Assembly (NCBI GenBank): GCA_028565715.1
Contig: JAOXYC010191356.1
Location: forward strand, 1 to 12,176
DNA from: Phoronis pallida
Taxonomy: Eukaryota; Phoronida; Phoronidae
Reading direction: 5' to 3'
DNA: 12,176 nt
The position numbers and the translations under genes are program-made. A model generated the notes under the pieces. That model did no database searches and was not told the origin of the DNA. It was given only the letters and a program-made list of their open reading frames with translations. This document shows positions 1-9,400 of the stretch, piece after piece. Position 1 is the stretch's first letter. The number at the start of each line of letters is the position of its first letter.

Positions 1-264
1 AATATCAATCCTTTTTAAAGAGAACCTGTAAAAATTATCATTACAATTGCTCCAAATCTGTTCATTTTTGTGCCATCTTCCAGTCTAATGAAGCACTTAT
101 TATGATCCCAATCTAGCCTTTGCAAGTTGGAATTCAAAAAATCGAGCTTTCAATGGAAAAACTGAAATCATACTTGAACGTGGTAATGAATATTTGAATT
201 GACTCCCGACACTTTGTCACAAAATTGTAAATGAGGTTCGCCATTTTGTGATTTTTTATTGCAG
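1..264. other. 5' flank: end of an upstream intron
   Basis: This AT-rich stretch has no coding match to DCAF1. It ends in a pyrimidine-rich tract and GCAG at 261-264, which serves as the acceptor of the first visible exon. The gene's start codon and promoter must lie further upstream. I see no repeat or RNA gene here. Confidence 0.6.
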
Positions 265-401
265 CTAATGATTGCAGTAACAGTAGCTGGGCAGAGGTGG
301 AGCAGTATGTGATTGGATCATACAAGTTATCTCCCCTTTGTAATACAATGAAGGAGAGACTCATTCTGACCTACTTAACCCCTCTTGGAGAATATCAGGA
401 G
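265..401 (+). CDS. DCAF1: DCAF1 exon 1 of window (residues 1-45)
   Basis: The first two bases finish a split codon, then 45 codons follow, including [20 protein letters not shown] and [13 protein letters not shown]. The block LTPLGEYQE is a strongly conserved part of the DCAF1 N-terminal helical domain. The donor GAG|GTAAGT is near consensus and leaves phase 0. The start is the least certain exon boundary: further AGs follow at 277, 283 and 286, and none of them is a multiple of three away from 264. I chose 264 because the T-rich tract precedes it and because the residues upstream of W still resemble the family (an acidic or Ser-rich stretch before SW). The preceding exon is outside the window, so the incoming phase cannot be checked. 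Confidence 0.88.
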
Positions 402-3400
402 GTAAGTGTTCTCAATGCAAAAAATGAAAAATGGGATAATTTTTTTTGCGTCGCCAAATCGCAATTGTTATTCATATTTACTAAACACATGATGGATTTT
501 TCAAAATTATTATTAAGAATAGCTTGCTTGGCGGCAATTGTTTCTTTTTAGGCCACACCTTGTTCAATGAACTTCCCTTTTTTCCTGTAACCTTGAAAGT
601 CATATATTTTCTGACAGCCATTAAAAAATCACAATAATCCGTCGATCCTCCACCTAATATACAATATACAATGCTATATTTTCTGTTTCAGTTGTTGAGT
701 TGTGTATTTGAACATCGTGCAATTGATCTGATTTTCTACTACATGGACTTGAAGAAAAACAGAGACGTCCGGCTGGCATTTGCAGGGTTGAGGGTTAGTA
801 TCAAGCACTTATTCTAGTAATATTATAATTTTGATAATCGCTTAAAAAATAATTTCTAATCGATCATGTCTGTAAAAAAGAAATAGGTTTCCTAGCAAGA
901 ATCTTGATATTTCATGAGATCGCACCCATCTCAAGGTGGTATTTACATAGATGAGTGATTTGAAGTGACAGTGGTAAAACTGTCAGTAATTTTTATTGTA
1001 ACTCAGGAAGTTGATGAGTGCTGTTTTCTGCAAATAACAACACGTCCAGTCAGAACAACTCATCTGATATAACTGACTAACGCATGCAGGTGAGGCTCAG
1101 AATCAGTAGCGCCTCAATCGACCAGGTTACATTCACCCCCCTAGTGAAAATGTCGTCCTCGACATGTCAAAATATACACACCAACTATAAGTACAAAATA
1201 GTAGGTGAGGCTTGCAATCAGTAGCGCCTCACACAACCAGGTTACATTATATTCTGTGTTTTATTGCTGAATGTATCGTTGCCATGTAAAATCCTCAATT
1301 AACACACAAAATGTTATTTACCTACAAAATGTTTCTTTCTAGTATCTTGCCTCACTGCTCTGTCATAAGAAGTTTGCTGTTGAGTTCATCAACAACCAGG
1401 GTATACAGCGTCTCCTGGAAGTCTACCGCCCCTCCGTCGCCGCCACCGGTGTGTCGCTGTGCCTCTACTATTTAGCCTACTATGAGGATGCCATGGAGAG
1501 GGTGTGCCTTCTACCGCAACACGTTCTGGCAGAACTTGTCAAGTAAGAACACTGTTTTATTATAGGTGGTTCAGGATGTACCAGTTCTCCTGATTGTGCT
1601 CATGTCCTAATAAATATCCCTACCACCCTAGCTTTGAACTTCTTTTATCAAAGTTTGATTTAACATTATCTGTGTATATCCATCAAACCCAAAAAGTGAT
1701 TATGGTTTTGTATATACTGTTGCATTTGTATCAGTCGACACTGCTGTGAATCAGAGTACTGTCTGGCTTGGTTGTGTTCCTTTGACACACCTGTATACAT
1801 GGGGAGAGGTTTCACTCTCTTAATGCCAAGCATCTGACCTTAGAAGGATTGAGTAGGGTTGATACACATGATAGTGTTAAAATGCTTTCATTTGGAGATT
1901 TTCTCATGACGTTATCTTGAAATACTGAAAAGACAGAAAAATTCAGAATGGATCTGGGAAGCGAACCCAGGCCTCCTGATTGCAGGTCAGATACTCTACC
2001 ACTAAGCTTCTACTAATTTTGGTGCTAATTTTAACGCTTAAAGCTATACTGGCGATCAAATTTTTCTGTCTTTTCAATATTTGTCACTTTCAGCCAGTAA
2101 AAGCATACATTTATTTGTATTCTTATCTTGAAATGTATGATTCTTGCTCATTGCAGTGTTGTCCTGTGGATGTTGGAATGTTCGCATCAGTCTGGTCGAT
2201 GTCACGCTGTCATGTTCTTCAGTATGGCATTCTCATTCAGGGTCATTCTGGACCTCTTTGACCGCATGGATGGTCTACGCAAGCTTCTCAACACTGTGAG
2301 GATTGTTTAAATGTTTTAATTAGTAACAAAATGAGTTATTTTTATTTTGTAAAACACGTTTAAAAATGTAGTCAGACTAGATACAGAGGGCATAGTTTTC
2401 AAACTGTCTGTAATTTTAAATTGTTAGTCTTGATCACAAAAATCATATTGTTTGCCTCTTGTGGAACTTTTCAACTCACCTGTTATTCTAGCCTGACATT
2501 TTAAATTGGTATTTTTTCTTCAGATGAGTACACTAGACTTGATGAATGTAGAGAGTTCCCATGACAACATGACAGAGGACGAAGAGTATACAAGTCGGCA
2601 GACGATACGTCACGTCTGCATCGCTCTCAAACGGTATTACGAGGTCCACCTGGCGGTCAAGGCGGATGAACTGAGGCGGGCACATCTACGGAATGAAGGC
2701 GGGAATCCTATTCAGGAGACTGCCCAGTTTAAGGTATTCAGCAATATCAATGATTGAAGTTGCTGCATGTTTATAACCATTATTTTTTTTTAATATGTGC
2801 TCTGTCATGGTAGACTAACTACCAGAAGTTTTCATGTAAAGTTCTCAGATAGCTGCCAAGTTTTGAATAAGTATTTTACTGCTTTGACAGTTGAAAGGCT
2901 TTGTCAATAATAGTAATTTAAATAATTAAAAAATTACCTTAAAATACTTTCATACCAATGGTTCTCAAAAGTATGCATTTGTAATTTGTTCTCAACAATG
3001 CAAATGACGATCCATTTTGTTTTCATCGACTTCGTTGATAAACGTAGGTGCATTGAACGTTTATCAACAAAGTTAATTAAAACAAAATGTAACGTCATTG
3101 TCAACAGAACATGTTTTAATAATTGATTACCATTTTCATTTATTCTCCCCAGCCCATCCACTCATCAGTGGACAGTGTTCAGGAGAATATGGATATCCTC
3201 CTGGAGTATCTACCTCATCGTAACTTCTGGCAGCCAATCTCAGAGCTGGAGAGACTGGGCGGAGTCACGTTACTGATACAGTTAGTTGGCATGGCAACAC
3301 AGTGGTCTGCTTATACTGGGAAGTAAGTCTAATAATCTAGATTCTGGATGAACGCTTTTTACCTCTCTTCACCAATAATTAGTGCTTTTAAATATAAAAA

Positions 3401-6400
3401 TAAAAATGAAAATTTTTCAAGTGATTGCACTGAATGTTTAATTTGAAGATGTCAGTTTGGTGTGTAAAAGCAATTTCCTTTGAAAATATATGGTAAAACA
3501 TGTCCATGTTTCCATTTCTTGACATGAAAGAGCCATCTCAGAAAGTATGTTCAATGAACATTATTGATCAATCTGCACCTGATAATGAAGGACCTCGAAA
3601 GTGATTATAATTTAACTCTCTTTAAAGTCAACAGACACTGTTTTTTCCATTTTAAAAAAGCCATGTTTATGTTACTTTTTTACCTTTTCCAATTCAAGAC
3701 TAATAATTTCTCATTCCAGGGCTGAATCAATCTGTTGTGCTCTCAATACCCTGGCTATCTGTGCTACGACGGCGCATGTTCAGCAGATGTTTATCATCAA
3801 TTCATTCTTCACCGCACTCCCCCTGCCTGGACCAGTCATGGAATCTGCTATTAGGTAATGACAGAAATTGTTGTGTTTTTTAGTGAAAGTTCAAAGTTGA
3901 GTGAAATGATAATTGAAACATACAAACTTGCACACACATATAAGATTTCAAACTGCATAAGAGATTATGTTTATTGCAAATTTCCCCCACTTAGTCACTT
4001 TATTTGATTACCGAAATAAAATATCAAAGTTACAGAAAATCTGTGATTTTCTTTCAGCAATGTATTAAAGATACTGTCTCCTCGTTGGTGAGGATCTGGG
4101 GTCAAAATTTAAATCAACTAGAAATTTTGTGTTTGAGTCCTTTGATGAATATAACAAACCTGCATCATAGTAAAAAAATCCAAAAAATCGGTAAAGGGGT
4201 AAATTTGAGATCTTTGTATCGGTTTTCGAAATTTACACTTTTTTAGGTTAAAAAGCTCAAATTTACCCCTTTACCGATTTCTTTACTAAGATGCAGGTTA
4301 ATTATATTCATCAAAGGACACACAATTTCTAGTTGATTTGAATTTTGACCCCAGATCCTCACCAACGCGGAGACAGTATCTTTAATGTATTTTAGGAATG
4401 TTTTCACATTCATTTGGATTACCTTGCCTTGAAATACCTAATAAACTTCCCCCTAGTCTCATTTTTCTCCCTGAAAAAAATCATCTAAGTTCTTTTGACA
4501 AGTTACATGTAACACTGTTTAGTAGCTCCAACCTTTTGTTAGAAGACATCTTTGCATATACATGAATTTGACTGATATTATCTTTGTTTTGTACAGAATT
4601 CTCCTGAATGTGATTGATGGCGAGACCATTCCTGAGCCTGACGTGCAGAAATCTGCACTTAATGTACTCAACAACCTACTGTGTGCTGCTTCACTCAGGG
4701 TAAGTGTTGCGTCATCAGCACTTAGTTTAGATAGAAGAGCTAGCCAGGTTAAAACTGTATAAACATTTTGCATGTGTGATCAAAACTTAGTTTGAATAGA
4801 AAGCTAGGTTAAAACTGCTAATAAACATTTTCTAAGTGAAAATATAGTCAAACTTGTCAAACAAGGTAATCAAACCCATGGTAGCGTGCAGACTAGGCAT
4901 GTTCACGCCAACTTAGCAAGCATGACATGGCTTAATTCCTGTGATTTGATTTTTGAATAATCGGATCATCAATAGACTTGACATATAAGAAAAAATGGGT
5001 TCAGATGGTATCAACAAACATCATCAATATGAACAAAACAAAATGCAGTCATCTTCAGTAAAAGCTGTATCAAGCAGAAACTTTTTTTGATTTCAACATG
5101 CATCTTTTGAGAATTTGATATTGTTCCAGATCGGAGGCCGCTATGTGTCGTCAGGTGATTCCCGACGAGTCAGTGCACAAGTGAGTGAGGACTTTGTCAC
5201 CAAAATGTGGGAGGTATTCCGATCAGAAAATATTATCATGGTGAGTTTGTATTGTTTCTTCAATGTTTGCTTTAGCATGAATTGAAACTTGTACCGAGCA
5301 CTGCCGAAGATGACTTAAAAAGGAGAGCAGTCGGTAGCTATTTTGATTGATGGATCATGGGTGATAAATTCCCCTTCTCTATTAAATCTGGAATACATTT
5401 CAAAATTTATAATCAGTAAAATTTAATTTTCATTTCAGGTGCTCTTAAAACTTCTTCAAATCAAATCTCCTATAACGGAGGCTGATGCAATCCGGGCGTT
5501 AACCTGTAAATGTCTAGTTGGGCTGGCAAGATCGGAGAACATGCGGCAGATTATGTCCAAGTTGCCTTTGTTCAACAACGGCCAATTACAACGTGAGTTA
5601 GCCTAAAAATTTGTTTCCCTTGTCAAATCATGGTCAAGGGCTATATTTTGTTTTGACTGCTTTCAGGCTCATCAATTTTGTTTGTTTTTACATGAATAAG
5701 AATAGGACATATTTAGTATGAAGTATGAGTTTGATAAAATGAGCATCTTTTGAAATGAATAGATTTTCACCTTTTGTATCTGATTAGTAAAGTATGACCA
5801 ACAGTCTTCCAAGAGCATTGTGAATAATTTAATATATTAAAGATGTTTCCCAGCATAACATCTCTTTTTCTTTCTCATTATGCTGATATGATAATTGAAT
5901 TTTATAGAAGAATTGAGTCAAATACTGGAAAATTATATACCTTAAAATGAGTGACGTTGGGTCCTTATCACAAGCTGACTATGGATGGGAAGTCCTGAAA
6001 GTAATACGCAGTAGACAGCTTGAAGTCCTTGTGATAAGGAAGCAACGTCATTCATTTTAAGGTATATTTCTAGTATTTGACTCAATTCTTCTATAACATC
6101 TCATACAACTGGATGAATAATAACTTTCATGCTATTGTGATAATTGAATATTCATTGAATGTTTCAGAGCTAATGAAAGAACCAGTATTACAAGACAAGC
6201 GTCATGAACATGTGAAGTTCTGTAAATATGCTAATGAGCTGACCGAAATGGTGTCGGGAAAGTCGCCAAATGTCGGCATTGATAGTTCACTAGAGACAAT
6301 ACGCAGGGTAGGGACATTGTCATAATGAATGAGAAATTGCTGATTTCTAGTAATCAGATTCTTTTCGCAAAATCAATGTGCAATAATTTTCATTACAAAA

Positions 6401-9400
6401 AATTCATAGCCACATGCTTCAGCATCAAATTTTTTCTTTGAATCTTGCATGTCTTGTTTGCATATGTTTGGCTTGGTACATTGTATATAGAAAAAGTGAT
6501 TCTTACAATGAATGGGAAGTAATACCACCTTTTATTGGATGGTAAAGGCTCGTTCTATGATTTTTCAACATCGAATCCAATAAAAGGTGGTAGAACTTCC
6601 CATGAATTTAAGAATCATTTTATCACTTTACTTCGCCAATTTGCGAAAAAAATGTGAGAATTTCAATATTCTTTACGTTCTTGTACTTTACAATTCTTCA
6701 CGTCGAAAGCATTATGCACGTGCCGCGCACAATGCTTTTCACGTGTTTCAGTACTTGTGTACTCCACTTTGTGATAATAGAAAGTATATCACAAAGTGAT
6801 ATCAATTCGAATATAAGGGTAGTTAAGTGATAATATAATATATGAAATGAAATGGGCCCTTCATTAAAATGTCATCCTTGTATTCGGCAGTTGATGTCAG
6901 TTGAACCTCCTTCACAATTTAAACAAAATGAATTTTCAGGTTTAGAAAATTATTTGACTGAATTTGTTTATTTATTTGAATGCAAAACTTAAAATGGTCT
7001 CATGTTTCTAGGCAACTGTTGTCGCGGAGACCAAAATCATCTATGATGAGAAGGAGCTCCTTCAACTGATTCAGGAGCACCTGATGAATAAAGGACTCCT
7101 GGAGACTGCCCGCTCTCTCCAGCAGGAGGCTAGTCTTCCACGCTGCTCCACGCCTCCCATGCCCCACCCTTCCACGCCACAGATTTACTCCTCTGCTCAG
7201 AAAATGGTGAGTGATTTTTAAAAGTTCTACACAGTTTTCAATTGATCAAGAGTAATGGCTGATTATTGTCAAAGTATAAAAAAATTGTATCTGTTGTGAT
7301 TATTTCCAATGAGAAATTTCAGGAATGAACTGTAAACCTAAAGCTGTCAATATCATGATAAATACAATTTTCTAGACAACAATTTTCAGTGTGATCATGC
7401 AAATCTTAAACTCAGTAATAGGATATATATTTTTGAATATCATTGGGAGTTGCATAAAATGCTAGCAAAAACTCATTCTTACTGATTGCTTTTCAATTGA
7501 CAGTCTCGACAGACCAGTGTTAGTGCTACAAACTTCTCAACCCCATCAACAAGCCAGCGCCCCCAGCCCAGCACCCCAGGGACACCCCTGGCCCCCATCA
7601 GAGTAAACATTATACAGAGCAAGGCACAGTCTTCACCTTCACTTAGTATAGGAACTTCAAAGGTAAGGGAAAACACTAGAGGTAAATCCTTTTGAAAAGT
7701 TTGAACACTTTGTTTGGATTATAATTTATTGTTTCTCAAAACCTTCCTTGTTCAGAACCCGGTCGTTTTTTTTCCTGTCTTTTCAAAATGTATCACTTTC
7801 TGCCAGTAAAAGCATAGTACATTTATTTGCCTTCATTGTTCAAATTACTAGAGAAATTGCAAGGGTGTTCCGAGTAGAAGAAAATTTTCATGTGTCAAAC
7901 AGATTTCAATATATTGTAGACTTGAGCTTTTGTTTGTTGAAAAAACTCTCAACATTTGTTTGACTGTTATCATATGGTAATCATTCTCTCGTTTTGATAG
8001 CATTTTTGAATACACCAAAACTTTGAACAAGTTTGACAAGGTGCTCATTCCATTTACCTCCTGAATGTGAAACTTGTTTCCTAAATTTTCCTTTTCGCCG
8101 TGGTTCAACTTTTATTAATAAATTTGTTATTTAATCTTGCTTCTTTTTCGTCCTCAGTTATCCCGTCTCAAAACTGGTCGCACACGCACAGAATTACCTG
8201 GTGTTTACAGTAGTCCTACATGTGCAGGTGGTATAACCAGACGTATGCTGGCCCGGGCACAGGATAACGCTGTTAGTCTCAACAAGATTGTCACAGAGTA
8301 CCTTAAGCAGCAGCACGCCTTGTGTAAGAACCCTGTAGTCACATGTCCTGTCTTCTCACTTCTAGAGTAAGTTGGGTGAACTAGAGTAAGTTGGGTGAAT
8401 GATATATAGGGGGCTAGCCGGTTATAAAAACAATGGAAGTTTAAAATGTGCTATATAAATAAGCAATGACATTATTATTATTAAAGATTTGTCAAACTTG
8501 ACATTTGTCTCTGATGACAGAAGACAGCTTGTTTAAGTTTCTGTTGGTATGACATGTAGGTCTCAGTTCCATTTGAGTTATCAAGATAGTTGCAAAACAT
8601 TTTGAGATGTAACAAATATCAGGACAACGAACCACGCACTTGTAGTTTTATTTATTTATAAAAAATGTGGTACATAAATTGTTTAAGATGGATACCATCA
8701 GTAGTAAAATGCTACACTAAGAGGGAAAAAAAGTCATTTTGGTTCTAGGAATTGTGAGATTTTGATGTTACTATAGCAATAAGGCTATGAGAATTATGAA
8801 AAGCTGAATTTCTGTTCACTGTTTTATACTACAAAAACTTGTTTACTTTCAGACCTCATCGCTGTCCTGACCCTAAGCAATATAACACAGCACCAACAAA
8901 TGTCACTTCAAGAGTGTTTAGGCGATCAGGATTCCCTAAGTTTGGTGGACCCGAAGGCGATCGCTATGACAGAAAGTACATCTACAGCAAATTCCGACCA
9001 ATCAGATCATACCGTGATTCAGAGGCTGATGGCTGCTTTTCTAGTTGTGCTTTCTCTGTAAGTCAGTGGGTCTGCATTTGTCAGTTGTTAATTGTTTGAA
9101 TTCACAAAACTCAAAGAGGAGAAGGTTAACTTCAGAAATGTTCAATGAAATAGATTGACTATTCCCTCCCAAAATACATGTTGAAAAATGTTGGGTGAGA
9201 GAACTTTTTGATGGTCAGACGTTTCTGCCCGGCTACATTAGGCTTTTATCGATGACTGATGTTCCGCCCCGGACGTCTTTCAGAAATGTTATTCGACTTG
9301 GAATAGAAAGCTTTTCTTGTTAAAATGATTAGAAAATAATCTTAGAGTTTCACCGAAAGCGAAAGTCATCAAATTACCTCAAAGAAATTAAAGTTAAAAA

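Noticed and set aside
134-364. Minus-strand open frame across exon 1
   Set aside because: It overlaps the recognised exon on the opposite strand and has no family resemblance.
1946-2016. Possible functional tRNA-Ala(TGC) gene on the minus strand
   Set aside because: The acceptor stem does not pair and position 33 is C rather than T, so it is a tRNA-derived relic.
2934-3161. Minus-strand open frame in intron 5
   Set aside because: It lies mostly in the fold-back repeat and shows no recognisable protein.
4004-4246. 80-codon open frame in intron 7
   Set aside because: It lies largely within the left arm of the palindromic element and has no transposase or DCAF1 features.
4519-4773. Minus-strand open frame across exon 8
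   Set aside because: It is a shadow of a conserved plus-strand exon with good splice sites.
7848-8108. Minus-strand open frame in intron 13
   Set aside because: It is intronic, AT-rich, has no recognisable motif and does not continue across a splice site.
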